In this document: positions 50,656-59,944 of the stretch, one piece after another
Layout of the letters: every line of letters starts with the position of its first letter
Position numbering within the stretch: position 1 is the stretch's first letter
NCBI GenBank assembly: GCA_016191815.1
Contig: JACPVI010000039.1
Location: 62,001-126,000, forward strand
Direction: 5' to 3'
Source: Myxococcales bacterium
Lineage (GTDB): Bacteria; Myxococcota; Myxococcia; Myxococcales; Myxococcaceae
Length of the DNA stretch: 64,000 nucleotides
Notes under the pieces: generated by a model
Database searches by the model: none
What the model was told of the DNA's origin: nothing
Seen by the model: the letters and a program-made list of their open reading frames with translations, nothing else
Translations under genes and position numbers: made by a program

Positions 50656-52221
50656 TCACGCCGCCTTCGGGGCAGGGGGCTCCTTCTTTGCCGGTGGGGC
50701 GAGGAATGGCCGGAAGCCTGCCTGGCGCAGGGCGACCGCCTCGGCGGCGGCGAAGGCCACGACGAACGCGCACAAGAGGAGCGCCACGAAGTAGCCCTCG
50801 GCGTAGCCGTGGTTGGTGTGCTGGTAGAGGTAGAAGAGGGCCAGGATCGCGTGCAGGCCGAAGAGGGCGTACAGGGGCGGTCGCTCCTTGCGCATCGCGA
50901 GGCCCAGCGCGAGGAAGCCGAGCATGTTCCAGTAGTACATGTTCACTACCAGCCAGGTGAACACCAGCAGCGGCCCCAGCGCGAAGGCCGCGACGTCGCC
51001 GGCTCGCGCGAGCGCCAGCACCACCAGGAGGGTGAACAGGAGTTGCACCGCGAGGAAGGACAGGGTGTGGTCCTTGATGTCGACGTCCGGGCGGCCCTGC
51101 TTGATCTCCCGCGGCGCGGCCCAGCCGCTCAGGAACTCGTCCGGCGAGGAGTAGGCGAGCTGGAGGAAGACGGTCTTGAGCGAGTACTGGTTGGCGTAGA
51201 ACTTCTCCTCTCGGGTGACGTCGATGCGCCGCTTGTACTCGAGCCACACCCCCGGGCCGCCGAACATCGCCGAGGCGACGATCACCGCCGCCAGGAGGGA
51301 GCCGACCGCGCCCGCGCCGAAGCGCAGGTAGCGGGGGGCGATCCTCCGCTCGCGGATCGTCTGCAGCACCGCTTGGACGAGCAACGCCACGCCGAAGAAG
51401 ATCGGAAAGAGCTTGGTCGCCACCGCGTAGCCGAAGAAGGCGCCCGCCGTCGCCCACCGGCCGCGCTTCATGAAGCACAGGCACATCCCGGTCGCGAAGA
51501 GCCAGTCCCACCTGAGGAAGCTGCCGGCGAGATAGTCGAAGACGATCGGCACCGCCGCGAACACCGTGAGCGCGATGCTCGCCACCCGGAGCTCGAAGGT
51601 TCGGTAGATGAACCACCAGAGGATCGCCATCAGCGCGAAGTCCAGCCAACCGATGAGGACCTGGCTCGCTTGGGCGAGCGGCAGCAGCCTGGCGATGGGG
51701 TGGGCGACGATGGCCCAGGCCGGGGAGTTGCTGTTGCCATGATCCTGGAGGATGGCTGCCCAGTTCGCGGGAGTTCCCAGCATCCGCCGCCAGTCGTCCT
51801 TGAAGTCGGTCCACCGCTCGTCGCTGAACTTCGCGCGCACCCGCGGTGCGTCCTCGAGGGCCTGGGCGACCGGAATCACCTCGAAAGTGTGCAGGTCCCG
51901 GGTGTGGGTCAGCCCATCGAGCGCGTGCGCCGACTCCCGGTCGGCGAGGATCACCGCCTTGTAGAGATCGAACCAGCCGACCTCCTTCTGGTACTTGGCG
52001 CCGAGGTAGAAGTGGAACTGCTCCCAGTGGTGGACCATCCAACCGCCGCCGCGGAGCTGTCCGTAGTTGGCGAAGGCGAACACCGACAGCCCGGCGATCA
52101 GCGCGAAGGCGATTCTCCGGGCGCGCTCCTTTTCCGGCGCCAGCAGGCGGTCGAGCAGGATGAGCGCGCAGGAGCCCTCCAGGATCGCGATCTTGATGAT
52201 ACCGGAGATGAAGTGGTTCAT
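50656..52221 (-). CDS. Polytopic membrane protein, GT-C-like, 521 aa
   Basis: About ten or eleven membrane helices. The N terminus has one (IIKIAILEGSCALILLDRLL) and then a large periplasmic-like loop with WMVHHWEQFHFYLGAKYQKE and DLYKAVILADRES, resembling the first loop of GT-C lipid-linked glycosyltransferases (GT87/DUF2029 type), which holds acidic catalytic residues. Later helices include DWLFATGMCLCFMKRGRWAT and YFVALLLCAFVVAFAAAEAV. The last 15 residues are lysine/proline-rich. The enzymatic role is inferred from architecture only. It is divergent from mrp. Confidence 0.75.
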   Translation of the reverse strand: MNHFISGIIKIAILEGSCALILLDRLLAPEKERARRIAFALIAGLSVFAFANYGQLRGGGWMVHHWEQFHFYLGAKYQKEVGWFDLYKAVILADRESAHALDGLTHTRDLHTFEVIPVAQALEDAPRVRAKFSDERWTDFKDDWRRMLGTPANWAAILQDHGNSNSPAWAIVAHPIARLLPLAQASQVLIGWLDFALMAILWWFIYRTFELRVASIALTVFAAVPIVFDYLAGSFLRWDWLFATGMCLCFMKRGRWATAGAFFGYAVATKLFPIFFGVALLVQAVLQTIRERRIAPRYLRFGAGAVGSLLAAVIVASAMFGGPGVWLEYKRRIDVTREEKFYANQYSLKTVFLQLAYSSPDEFLSGWAAPREIKQGRPDVDIKDHTLSFLAVQLLFTLLVVLALARAGDVAAFALGPLLVFTWLVVNMYYWNMLGFLALGLAMRKERPPLYALFGLHAILALFYLYQHTNHGYAEGYFVALLLCAFVVAFAAAEAVALRQAGFRPFLAPPAKKEPPAPKAA

Positions 52222-52381
52222 CTGTCGGGCGCTCGGAAGGTCGGTCGCGGCCTGCTGCGGCGAGTTGGCCGCCGCGTTATAGCGTCACCTTGACACCGGG
52301 TGCTCGGGCCGCCATCCTCCCGCGCTCCTCGAAGGCTGGCTAGGCGGCCAAGGCGCCGAAACATCGAGGGAAAACGACCAG

Positions 52382-53458
52382 ATGAGCGCCTCCGAGCAGG
52401 ACGTCCTCGCGGCGTTGGGCAAAGTGAAGGATCCGGAGCTGGACGTGGATCTGGTCCGCGCCGGGATGGTGAAGGAGGTGAAGGTGGCCGGCGGAGAGGT
52501 GAAGCTCCGCATCGAGCTGACCACGCCCGCCTGCCCGCTCAAGGGGAAGATCCAAGCAGACGTCGAGGCCGCGGTGAAGGCCGTTCCGGGGGTCAAGGCG
52601 CTTGAGGTGCAGTGGGGAGCGCAGGTGCGGCCGGCGGTGTCTCCGGCCGGGCAGGGCCTGCTCCCCGAGGTGAAGAACGTGGTGCTGGTGGGCGCGGGCA
52701 AGGGCGGAGTGGGCAAGAGCACCGTGGCGGTGAACCTGGCCGCGGCGCTGGCCCGCTTCGGCTCCAAGGTGGGCCTGCTCGACGCGGACTTCTACGGGCC
52801 GTCCATTCCGACGATGACCGGCATCACCCAGCGCCCGGTCAGCCACGACGGGAAGACGTTGGATCCGCTCGAGGCGTTCGGGATGCGGGTGATGTCCATC
52901 GGTTTCTTGGTGGAGCCGGACCAGGCGCTCATCTGGCGCGGCCCGATGTTGCACGGGGCGCTCCAGCAGCTCCTGCGCGACGTGAACTGGGGAGAGCTGG
53001 ATTACCTGGTGCTCGATCTGCCGCCGGGGACGGGAGACGTGGCGCTCTCGGTATCCCAGTCGGTGCGAACCACCGGCGCGGTGCTCGTCACCACTCCGCA
53101 GGACGTGGCCCTCGCCGACGTGGTGCGCGCGAAGATGATGTTCGACAAGGTGCAAATCCCGGTGCTCGGCATCGTGGAGAACATGAGCTCCTTCGCCTGC
53201 CCGCATTGCGGGCACGCCACGGCGATCTTCGATCAAGGCGGGGGCCGGAAGGCCGCCGAGGCGATGGGCATTCCGTTCCTCGGTGAGTTGCCGCTGGAGC
53301 CCCGGGTGCGCCAGGGTGGCGACCGCGGGACTCCTTCCGTCTGCGCCGAGCCCAAGAGCGCCGAGGCGAAGGCGTTCATGGAGCTGGCCCAGGCGGTGGC
53401 AGGCCGGATCTCCCAGGAGAACATGCGCGTCCGGCTGCCGGTGATGTCGGCCCACTAG
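52382..53458 (+). CDS. apbC: Mrp/ApbC iron-sulfur cluster carrier ATPase, 358 aa
   Basis: An Mrp-type Fe-S carrier. The N-terminal MIP18-like domain (1-80) contains KDPELDVDLVRAGMVKEVKV and TTPACPLKGKIQAD. The NTPase core has the deviant Walker A VGAGKGGVGKST (residues 103-114), then LLDADFYGPSIPTMTG, LVLDLPPGTGDVALS, and the cluster-binding CxxC in FACPHCGH (C273, C276). Length and domain order are standard. The enzyme delivers Fe-S clusters to apoproteins in the cytoplasm. The next gene begins two bases after the stop. Confidence 0.95.
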   Translation: MSASEQDVLAALGKVKDPELDVDLVRAGMVKEVKVAGGEVKLRIELTTPACPLKGKIQADVEAAVKAVPGVKALEVQWGAQVRPAVSPAGQGLLPEVKNVVLVGAGKGGVGKSTVAVNLAAALARFGSKVGLLDADFYGPSIPTMTGITQRPVSHDGKTLDPLEAFGMRVMSIGFLVEPDQALIWRGPMLHGALQQLLRDVNWGELDYLVLDLPPGTGDVALSVSQSVRTTGAVLVTTPQDVALADVVRAKMMFDKVQIPVLGIVENMSSFACPHCGHATAIFDQGGGRKAAEAMGIPFLGELPLEPRVRQGGDRGTPSVCAEPKSAEAKAFMELAQAVAGRISQENMRVRLPVMSAH

Positions 53459-53460
53459 AG

Positions 53461-53901
53461 ATGATGCCCGAAGAAGACAACATCCCCGATCCGCTGCTCG
53501 AGGAGCCCGTCGACGAGAAGTCCGCCCGCGGAGTGGTGTCGGAGTTCGTTCGCAAGGTGGCTCTGGCCGGCCTGGGAGCGGTCTTCATGACCGAGGAGGG
53601 AATTCGCCACCTCGCCGGCCAGCTCAAGCTGCCCAAGGAGGCGCTCTCCTTCATTCTCAGCCAGGCGGAGCGCACCAAGGATGAGATCGGCCGGGTGGCG
53701 TCGGAGGAAATCCGCGGCTTCTTCCAGTCGGAGAAGCTCCGCTCCGAGTTCCTGAAGCTCTTGGCGGGAATGACGATCGAGGTGAAGGCCGAGGTCCGGC
53801 TCCTTCCTCGCCGAGAGCCGAAGGCCGCCGCCGGCGAGGAGCTTTCTCCCTCGGTGGACGTGGTGGAGGTCCACGCCCGCCGGAAGAAGAAGAAGGAGTA
53901 A
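53461..53901 (+). CDS. Hypothetical protein with helical core, 146 aa
   Basis: ATG 53461 immediately follows mrp. The N terminus is acidic (EEDNIPDPLLEEPVDEKSAR). The middle (25-85) forms amphipathic helices, VVSEFVRKVALAGLGAVFMT and ILSQAERTKDEIGRVASEEI, reminiscent of phasin or DUF-type coat proteins. The C terminus is basic (ARRKKKKE). There is no signal peptide. Operon membership with mrp is likely; function unknown. Confidence 0.72.
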   Translation: MMPEEDNIPDPLLEEPVDEKSARGVVSEFVRKVALAGLGAVFMTEEGIRHLAGQLKLPKEALSFILSQAERTKDEIGRVASEEIRGFFQSEKLRSEFLKLLAGMTIEVKAEVRLLPRREPKAAAGEELSPSVDVVEVHARRKKKKE

Positions 53902-53905
53902 CGGC

Positions 53906-54256
53906 TTGAGGTGGAAGCGGCTGCCGCTGCTCCTGGTCGCTCTCGTAGGGCTCTGGCTGTGGAAGGGCGGCGGGGGCCTGTTTCCTACCGGCAGGGAGCT
54001 GGTCTACGAGTTGCCCATCGACTCCACCATCCGGGAGGTGGAGATCCAACTTTGGGACGGGGAGGAGCTGCTCAAGCGGGAGGCCATCTCCTTCGCCGAT
54101 GGCCCCGCTCCGAGCGTGGTGCAGAAGCTGCCCCTGAAGGAGGGCGAGTACCTGGCTCGAGTCTTCATCCGCCGCCGGGATGCCGGTTCCCCCGAGGCAT
54201 TCTCGAGGAAGGTGCATGTAGGTGACGCGGAGACTGTCGTCACCTCGCTGCGTTAA
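53906..54256 (+). CDS. Membrane-anchored protein, 116 aa
   Basis: TTG 53906, four bases after the previous stop, starts LRWKRLPLLLVALVGLWLWK, an N-terminal membrane anchor or signal peptide. The periplasmic part is a beta-sandwich-like domain: RELVYELPIDSTIREVEIQL, EYLARVFIRRRD and the final strand VHVGDAETVVTSL. The pattern looks like an immunoglobulin or transthyretin-like fold. No family recognised. The following 207 bases up to the next gene have no convincing coding frame. Confidence 0.7.
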   Translation: MRWKRLPLLLVALVGLWLWKGGGGLFPTGRELVYELPIDSTIREVEIQLWDGEELLKREAISFADGPAPSVVQKLPLKEGEYLARVFIRRRDAGSPEAFSRKVHVGDAETVVTSLR

Positions 54257-54463
54257 GCGCAACTCGGCTGCCGCGCGCATCGAAAACTCCCATGTGAGCT
54301 TCGCCAGTGAGCTTCCGATGCTGTGCGCCCTTTTGCCGGCGGTGATGTTGCCGTTGGTCCGGCGCGCCGCCGCGTCGCTGGCGGAGGCGGTGCGCTCGGA
54401 CCGTCCGGCCGCCGCGCTTCTCCCGATCCGACCCGATCAAAGGGTCCGGAAGAGGAGAAGCCC

Positions 54464-55207
54464 ATGCCGCGACCGCTGATCGCCGTCCTGCTCGCCTCCG
54501 CCTGCGTCAGGTACGGCGCCATCCACCCCGAATCTCATCGCCACAACGAGCTGTGCGCCGACCTGCTCGCGCGCGGTGAGCTGGTGAGCGCGGAGATCCA
54601 CTGCGATCACTCGCTCGAATACTCTCCGCACAACGCCGACGCCTGGACCAACAAGGGCCTCATCGCCTCGCGCCGAGGCGAGCAGGGCACCGCCAAGGAG
54701 CACTTCATCCGGGCGCTCCGCTTCAACGAGAACCAGGCCCAGGCGCACAACGATCTCGGCGCGCTCTACCTGGAGGAGGGCGCGCTCGGCCAGGCCCGGG
54801 ACTGCTTCCGTCGCGCCCTGAAGGTCAACCCCGACTTCAACGAGGCGTGGAGCAACCTCGGCCTCGCGCTGTTCCGGATTGGCGATCTCCCCGGCGCCGA
54901 GAGCCAGTACCGCCACGCCATCGCGGTGAACCCGGCGCTCTCCGGCCCCAGGCACGATCTCGCGGTGGTGCTCCGCGCGCGCGGCGATCGCGAGGGCGCG
55001 GTGGGGGAGCTGACCGCGGCGGTGGAGCTGGAGCCTTCCTACGCCCAGGCCTGGCTGCACCTCGGCGCGATCCTCGGAGAGCTGGGAAGGTGGCGAGAGG
55101 CACGGGACTCGTTCCAGTCCTGCCTGGCCGCGGACCCGAAGGAGCCGGACTGCCTGGCGAACCTGCGCCGCGCGCTACAGATGGTGGCGTCGCTGGAGAC
55201 CCCATGA
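54464..55207 (+). CDS. TPR-repeat lipoprotein, 247 aa
   Basis: ATG 54464, with GAGGAG about 6 bases upstream, begins a short signal peptide with lipobox LLASAC. The mature protein is built of six TPR units, e.g. ADAWTNKGLIASRRGEQGTA, AQAHNDLGALYLEEGALGQA, NEAWSNLGLALFRIGDLPGA and AQAWLHLGAILGELGRWREA. TPR lipoproteins are common in myxobacterial motility and pilus machines (for example PilF/Tgl), and this one has a similar six-repeat architecture. A pilotin-like role is a guess. Confidence 0.85.
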   Translation: MPRPLIAVLLASACVRYGAIHPESHRHNELCADLLARGELVSAEIHCDHSLEYSPHNADAWTNKGLIASRRGEQGTAKEHFIRALRFNENQAQAHNDLGALYLEEGALGQARDCFRRALKVNPDFNEAWSNLGLALFRIGDLPGAESQYRHAIAVNPALSGPRHDLAVVLRARGDREGAVGELTAAVELEPSYAQAWLHLGAILGELGRWREARDSFQSCLAADPKEPDCLANLRRALQMVASLETP

Positions 55208-55402
55208 GGAAACGCCGAGTCCTCGTTCTTCATAGGGCGCCGCAGGAGGACGGGGGCATGATCCGCCTCTTGGTCGACCTCGGGCTGATTGAGATCCGCG
55301 CCCGGTTGCCGCCCGACCGACGAGAGGTCGACGGCGCCGCCCTTGCCGGTCGACAGGCGCACGGCTCTCGCGTATGAGGGCCGCCGTTCGCGGAGGATTG
55401 AG

Positions 55403-56251
55403 ATGGCAACCGAGCACCTGCTGATCATCGGCGCGGGCCAGATGGGCGCCGGCATCGCGCAGGTGGCGCTCCAGAGCGGGCTCGAGGTGACCCTGGTGGA
55501 CGTGGCGAAGCCCGCCGTCGACAAGGGAGTGGAGCGGATCAAGTCGGGCCTCCAGAAGCTCGTGGAGAAGGGAAAACTCGACGAAGCCAAGCGAGCCGCG
55601 GCGCTGGAGCGGTTGCGGACCGCCACCTCCGCCGCCGACGCCAAGGACGTGGACTTCGCCGTCGAGGCGGTCATCGAGAGCGAGGAGCTGAAGAAGAAGA
55701 TCTTCCTCGAGCTGGACCAGCTCGTCCGGCCCGGCGGGGTGCTCGCCACCAACACCTCGTCCATTCCCATCACCCGGATTGCCGCCTCCACCAGCCGGCC
55801 CCAGGCGGTGATCGGGATGCACTTCATGAACCCGGTGCCGCTGATGGCGCTGGTGGAGATCATCCGCGGCGCGGCGACCAGCGACGAGACCTTCGCCGCC
55901 ACCCAGGAGCTGGCCACGCGGATGGGGAAGACCACCGTCACCTCGCGCGATTTCCCGGGGTTCATCGTCAATCGCATCCTCATTCCGATGCTGAACGAGG
56001 CCTGCTTCGCGCTGATGGAGGGCTTGGGCACCGCCGAGGACATCGACACCGCGATGAAGCTCGGCACCAACCAGCCGATGGGGCCGCTCCAGCTCGCCGA
56101 CTTCGTGGGCCTCGACACCTGCCTGTACATCGCCGAGGTGCTTCACAAGGGACTGGGCGATGACAAGTACCGGCCCTGCCCGCTGTTGCGGCAGCTCGTG
56201 GACGCGGGCTGGCTGGGGAAGAAGACCGGCCGGGGCTTCTACCAGTACTAG
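55403..56251 (+). CDS. hbd: 3-hydroxybutyryl/3-hydroxyacyl-CoA dehydrogenase, 282 aa
   Basis: An NAD(P)-dependent short-chain 3-hydroxyacyl-CoA dehydrogenase. The Rossmann motif is [20 protein letters not shown] (residues 6-25), the catalytic His is H140 in [17 protein letters not shown] with E152 as its partner, and [16 protein letters not shown] is the conserved C-terminal helix. Length of about 282 is typical for bacterial Hbd/PaaH. ATG 55403 has GGAGGATTGAG upstream. With the next genes it forms a four-carbon or fatty-acyl oxidation/synthesis cluster. Confidence 0.95.
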   Translation: MATEHLLIIGAGQMGAGIAQVALQSGLEVTLVDVAKPAVDKGVERIKSGLQKLVEKGKLDEAKRAAALERLRTATSAADAKDVDFAVEAVIESEELKKKIFLELDQLVRPGGVLATNTSSIPITRIAASTSRPQAVIGMHFMNPVPLMALVEIIRGAATSDETFAATQELATRMGKTTVTSRDFPGFIVNRILIPMLNEACFALMEGLGTAEDIDTAMKLGTNQPMGPLQLADFVGLDTCLYIAEVLHKGLGDDKYRPCPLLRQLVDAGWLGKKTGRGFYQY

Positions 56252-56267
56252 CCGCCGAGGAGCCGCC

Positions 56268-57050
56268 ATGGGCTACGAAACCATCCGCCTCGAGTACGAG
56301 GAACAGCTCGCCATCCTCACCATCGACCGCCCGAAGGCGCTCAACGCCTTCAACGCCAAGGCGCTCCAGGAGGTGGAGCTGGCGCTCCGAGTGGTCCACC
56401 ACAACGCGCAGCTCCGCGCCCTCATCGTCACTGGGTCCGGCGAGAAGGCCTTCGTGGCCGGAGCGGACATCGCCGAGATGGTCGAGATGACCCCCACCCA
56501 GGCGCGGGAGTTCGCCGGCATCGGACACCGGGTGTTTCACATGATGGAGACGCTCTCCATCCCCACCATCGCGGCGGTGAACGGCTTCGCCCTGGGCGGC
56601 GGCTGCGAGCTGGCGCTCTGCTGCGACCTCATCTACGCCTCGGAGAATGCCAAGCTCGGCCTCCCCGAGGTCACCTTGGGGGTCATCCCCGGCTTCGGCG
56701 GCACCCAGAGGCTCACCCGCCTGGTCGGCCGTGTCCGCGCGAAGGAGCTGATCTTCACCGGAGAGATGGTCGACGCGGCGAAGGCCAAGGAGATCGGCCT
56801 GGTGCTCGAGGTGCTGCCGGCCGACAGGCTCATGGAGCACTGCCGCTCGGTCGCCCACAAGCTGCTCAAGCGGGGCCCGCTCGCCATCGCCCAGGCCAAG
56901 CGGGTGATCGAGTTCGGCGCCGACGGCGACCTCCGGAGCGCCAACGAGTTGGAGCGGCAGGGCTTCTCGATGCTCTTCGGCTCCGAGGACCAGCGAGAGG
57001 GCATGCGTGCCTTCCTCGAGAAGCGCCAACCGATGTTCAAGGGGAGGTAG
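56268..57050 (+). CDS. Enoyl-CoA hydratase (crotonase), 260 aa
   Basis: A crotonase-fold hydratase. The oxyanion-hole segments are AFVAGADIAEM and GFALGGGCELALCCD, and the two catalytic glutamates are E114 in GGCELAL and E134 in LGLPEVTLGVIPGFGGTQRL. The length is normal. It starts 16 bases after hbd with GAGGAG upstream. Together with Hbd and acyl-CoA dehydrogenase it catalyses successive steps between acyl-CoA, enoyl-CoA and hydroxyacyl-CoA. The chain-length preference is not predictable. Confidence 0.95.
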   Translation: MGYETIRLEYEEQLAILTIDRPKALNAFNAKALQEVELALRVVHHNAQLRALIVTGSGEKAFVAGADIAEMVEMTPTQAREFAGIGHRVFHMMETLSIPTIAAVNGFALGGGCELALCCDLIYASENAKLGLPEVTLGVIPGFGGTQRLTRLVGRVRAKELIFTGEMVDAAKAKEIGLVLEVLPADRLMEHCRSVAHKLLKRGPLAIAQAKRVIEFGADGDLRSANELERQGFSMLFGSEDQREGMRAFLEKRQPMFKGR

Positions 57051-57086
57051 AGTGCCCTCCCCCGTGGGGGGAACGAGGAACGAAAA

Positions 57087-58229
57087 GTGAATTTCGAGCT
57101 CAATGACGTCCAGCGGGAGATCCAGCGAGTCTGCCGGGACTTTGCCGCTCGCGAGCTCACCCCCAACGCCCGCCGCTGGGACGACAGGCACGAGTGGCCC
57201 ACCGAGGCGGTGAAGAAGCTCGCCGAGCTTTCCCTGCTTGGCATGTGCGCGCCCGAGAAGTACGGCGGCGCAGGGCTAGACAACGTCTGCTACGCGCTGG
57301 CGATGGAAGAGATCAGCCGCGGGTGCGCCTCCACCGGCGTGATCATGAGCGTGAACAACTCGCTCTACTGCGACCCGGTGCTCAAGTTCGGCTCCGAGGA
57401 GCAGAAGCGGGACTTCCTCACCCCGTTCGCAAAGGGGGAGAAGCTGGGCTGCTTCGGGCTCACCGAGCCGGAGGCGGGCTCGGACGCCGCGGCGCAGAGG
57501 ACCACCGCCGTCCGCAAGGGTGACGAGTACGTCATCAACGGCTCGAAGAACTGGATCACCGTGGGGCCGAAGGCGGACGCCATCGTGCTGTTCGCGATGA
57601 CCGACAAGGCCGCCGGTCACAAGGGCATCACCGCCTTCCTCGTGCCCACCGACTCGCCCGGCTTCGACCGGCAGCCGCCCGACAAGAAGATGGGGATCTG
57701 CGCGGCCTGGTCCTGCACCATCTACCTCGAGGACTGCCGCGTCCCGGCGAAGAACCGGCTCGGCAAGGAGGGCGACGGCTTCAAGGTGGCGATGAGCACC
57801 CTCGATGGCGGGCGAATCGGCATCGCCTCCCAGGCCCTCGGGATCGCCCGGGCCGCCTACGAGGAGGCGGTGGCCTACTCCTCGGTGCGCAAGACCTTCG
57901 GCAAGCCCATTCGGGAGCACCAGGCCATCCAGTTCATGCTCGCCGACATGGCGACCGAGATCGACGCCGCTCGGCTGTTGGTCTTGCGGGCTGCGCTCCT
58001 CAAGGACCAAGGAGTGCGGCACTCGATGGAGAGCTCGATGGCCAAGCTCTACGCTTCGGAGATGGCCGGCCGCGTCTGCCACCACGCCCTGCAGATCCAC
58101 GGGGGCATGGGGTACAGCAAGGAGATGGACGTGGAGCGCCACGTCCGCGACGCGCGCATCACCGAGATCTACGAAGGCACCAGCGAGATCCAGCGGATCG
58201 TCATCTCCGCCAACCTGCTCAAGGAGTAG
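57087..58229 (+). CDS. Acyl-CoA dehydrogenase, 380 aa
   Basis: A flavin-dependent acyl-CoA dehydrogenase of the butyryl/short-chain type. GTG 57087 is the start. Family segments are GCFGLTEPEAGSDAAAQRTT, YVINGSKNWITVG, TLDGGRIGIASQALGIA and IHGGMGYSKEMDVERHVRDA. The catalytic base is E363 in IYEGTSEIQRIV, positioned as in medium-chain enzymes. Length is standard. It oxidises acyl-CoA to enoyl-CoA, passing electrons to ETF. Electron-transfer flavoprotein genes are not in the window. Confidence 0.94.
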   Translation: MNFELNDVQREIQRVCRDFAARELTPNARRWDDRHEWPTEAVKKLAELSLLGMCAPEKYGGAGLDNVCYALAMEEISRGCASTGVIMSVNNSLYCDPVLKFGSEEQKRDFLTPFAKGEKLGCFGLTEPEAGSDAAAQRTTAVRKGDEYVINGSKNWITVGPKADAIVLFAMTDKAAGHKGITAFLVPTDSPGFDRQPPDKKMGICAAWSCTIYLEDCRVPAKNRLGKEGDGFKVAMSTLDGGRIGIASQALGIARAAYEEAVAYSSVRKTFGKPIREHQAIQFMLADMATEIDAARLLVLRAALLKDQGVRHSMESSMAKLYASEMAGRVCHHALQIHGGMGYSKEMDVERHVRDARITEIYEGTSEIQRIVISANLLKE

Positions 58230-58233
58230 TCAG

Positions 58234-58701
58234 ATGAAGCGGCTCGTGCTCGCCACCTCGTTGCTCGCCGGCACCTGGGCGCTGGCCCAGGGTCAGCCGC
58301 CGCGCAAGGAGGCGGTGAAGGATCTGGTGAAGGAGGCGGTGAGCGGCCAGGACGCCGCCGCCAAGCCGGCGCAGGCCCCTCCGGACGTGGAGAAGATGCC
58401 GTTCACGCCCGAGTCGATCCGCAAGGTAGTCAACCACTATCAGCCGCAGATCCAGGCCTGCTACGAGGAGACGATGGCCACCAAGGAGAAGGTGGTCGAG
58501 GGGAGGATCCTCACCTCCTGGGTGATCACCGCGGAGGGCATGGTGAAGGGCGCGAAGGTGGAGAAGAAGAGCACCACGGTGAAGGATCCCAAGCTCCACG
58601 AGTGCGTGGTGGCGGTGCTATCGACGATGACCTTCCCCAAGCCTCCGAAGAACCAGGAGCACCCGATCCAGTACCCCTTCAACCTGAAGGCCATCCAGTA
58701 G
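58234..58701 (+). CDS. AgmX/PglI C-terminal-domain secreted protein, 155 aa
   Basis: ATG 58234 has AAGGAG upstream. A cleavable signal peptide (LVLATSLLAGTWALAQ) is followed by a charged linker and a TonB-like domain typical of AgmX/PglI proteins: IRKVVNHYQPQIQACYEETM, then GRILTSWVITAEGMVKGAKV, LHECVVAVLSTMTFPKPP. AgmX/PglI belong to adventurous gliding motility in Myxococcus, and single-domain relatives are widespread and of unknown role. It is inserted between two acyl-CoA dehydrogenase genes, five bases after the first, which is an odd context for an envelope protein. Confidence 0.88.
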   Translation: MKRLVLATSLLAGTWALAQGQPPRKEAVKDLVKEAVSGQDAAAKPAQAPPDVEKMPFTPESIRKVVNHYQPQIQACYEETMATKEKVVEGRILTSWVITAEGMVKGAKVEKKSTTVKDPKLHECVVAVLSTMTFPKPPKNQEHPIQYPFNLKAIQ

Positions 58702-58724
58702 GCGGGGCCGGGCGCCGAAGTCCA

Positions 58725-59879
58725 GTGGACCTCGAGCTCAACGAGACCCAGAAGCTCGTCCGCGAGACGGCGCGAAGCTTCGCCCGCGAGAAGGTCGCCC
58801 CGCGCGCGAAGCTGCACGATCGCGAGGAGCGCTTCCCCGCCGAGATCTACCGGCAGATGGGCGAGCTTGGGCTGCTCGGGGTCAACGTCCCCCCACAGTT
58901 GGGAGGTGCCGGAGCGGGGGCGGTCTCCTACGCCCTGGCGATGATGGAGATCTCCACCGCCTGCGCTTCCACCGCGGTGGGCATGGCGGTCACCAACATG
59001 TGCGCCGAGCTGATCGCCGAGGCCGGCACCGAGGCGCAGCGAAAGAAGTACGTCCCGCGCCTCGCTTCCGGGGAGGCCTTGGTGGGCGCCTTCGCCCTGT
59101 CCGAGCCGCACTGTGGCTCCGATGCGGCAGCGCTCCGCACCCGTGCCAGGAGAGTCGGCGATCGGTACGTGTTGGACGGCTCCAAGCAGTGGGTCTCCTC
59201 CGGCGCCTTCGCCGGGGTGATGGTGGTGTGGGCGCGGACCGCTCCGGCCGGCGACTCCCCAAGACGCGGGATCTCCTGCTTCATCGTCGAGGGCAACCCT
59301 CCCGGCCTCACCGTCGGAAAGCCGGAGGACAAGATGGGCCTGCGCGGCTCCAACACGGTGCCGCTCACCTTCGAGGGCTGTGAGGTGCCGGCCGAGAACC
59401 TGCTCGGGAAGGAGGGCGACGGCTTCAGGCTCGCCCTGCTTGCGCTCCAGGGCGGGCGGATCGGCATCGCCAGCCAGGCCTGCGGCGTCGCCCGTGCCGC
59501 GCTGGAGGCCTCGGTGGCCTATTCGAAGCAGAGGACCGCCTTCGGGCAGCGGCTGGCGGATTTCCAAGCGCTTCGCTTCTGCATGGCCAACATCGCCACC
59601 GAGCTTGGCGCGGCGGAGCTGCTCACCCTTCGCGCGGCCTGGCTCAAGGAAGCCGGCCAGCGGTTCGTGCGCGAGGCCTCGATGGCCAAGCTCTTCGCGA
59701 GCGAGATGGCCCAGCGCGCCTGCGACAAGGCGGTGCAGATCCACGGCGGCTACGGCTACATCGACGAGTTCCCCGTGGAGCGGTACCTTCGCGACGCGCG
59801 GGTGCAGACGATCTACGAGGGCACCAGCGAGATCCAACGGATGGTGATCGCCCGGGAGATACTCAAGGCCGCCGGGTGA
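58725..59879 (+). CDS. Acyl-CoA dehydrogenase, second copy, 384 aa
   Basis: Paralogue of the preceding dehydrogenase. GTG 58725 gives the conserved N terminus (DLELNETQKLVRETARSFAR). Typical segments are FALSEPHCGSDAAALRTRAR, YVLDGSKQWVSSG, LQGGRIGIASQACGVARAAL and IHGGYGYIDEFPVERYLRDA, with catalytic E365 in IYEGTSEIQRMV. It may differ from the first copy in chain-length or branched-chain specificity. A REP-like palindrome follows. Confidence 0.94.
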   Translation: MDLELNETQKLVRETARSFAREKVAPRAKLHDREERFPAEIYRQMGELGLLGVNVPPQLGGAGAGAVSYALAMMEISTACASTAVGMAVTNMCAELIAEAGTEAQRKKYVPRLASGEALVGAFALSEPHCGSDAAALRTRARRVGDRYVLDGSKQWVSSGAFAGVMVVWARTAPAGDSPRRGISCFIVEGNPPGLTVGKPEDKMGLRGSNTVPLTFEGCEVPAENLLGKEGDGFRLALLALQGGRIGIASQACGVARAALEASVAYSKQRTAFGQRLADFQALRFCMANIATELGAAELLTLRAAWLKEAGQRFVREASMAKLFASEMAQRACDKAVQIHGGYGYIDEFPVERYLRDARVQTIYEGTSEIQRMVIAREILKAAG

Positions 59880-59892
59880 GCCTCCCCGGATT

Positions 59893-59925
59893 CCCTCTCC
59901 GTCCGGGAGAGGGCTAGGGTGAGGG
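59893..59925. repeat. REP-like intergenic palindrome, copy 2 (reverse orientation)
   Basis: CCCTCTCC (59893-59900), five bases, GGAGAGGG (59906-59913), three bases, then GGGTGAGGG (59917-59925). This is the reverse complement arrangement of the copy at 32604-32640. It sits 14 bases after the dehydrogenase stop and 20 bases before the next start. Confidence 0.75.
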
Positions 59926-59944
59926 AAGCGTCGAGGAGCTCAAC

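Noticed and set aside
55204-55377. 57-residue frame overlapping the TPR lipoprotein stop by ATGA
   Set aside because: The overlap is suggestive, but the peptide is short, has no conserved features and lies in the probable promoter region of hbd.
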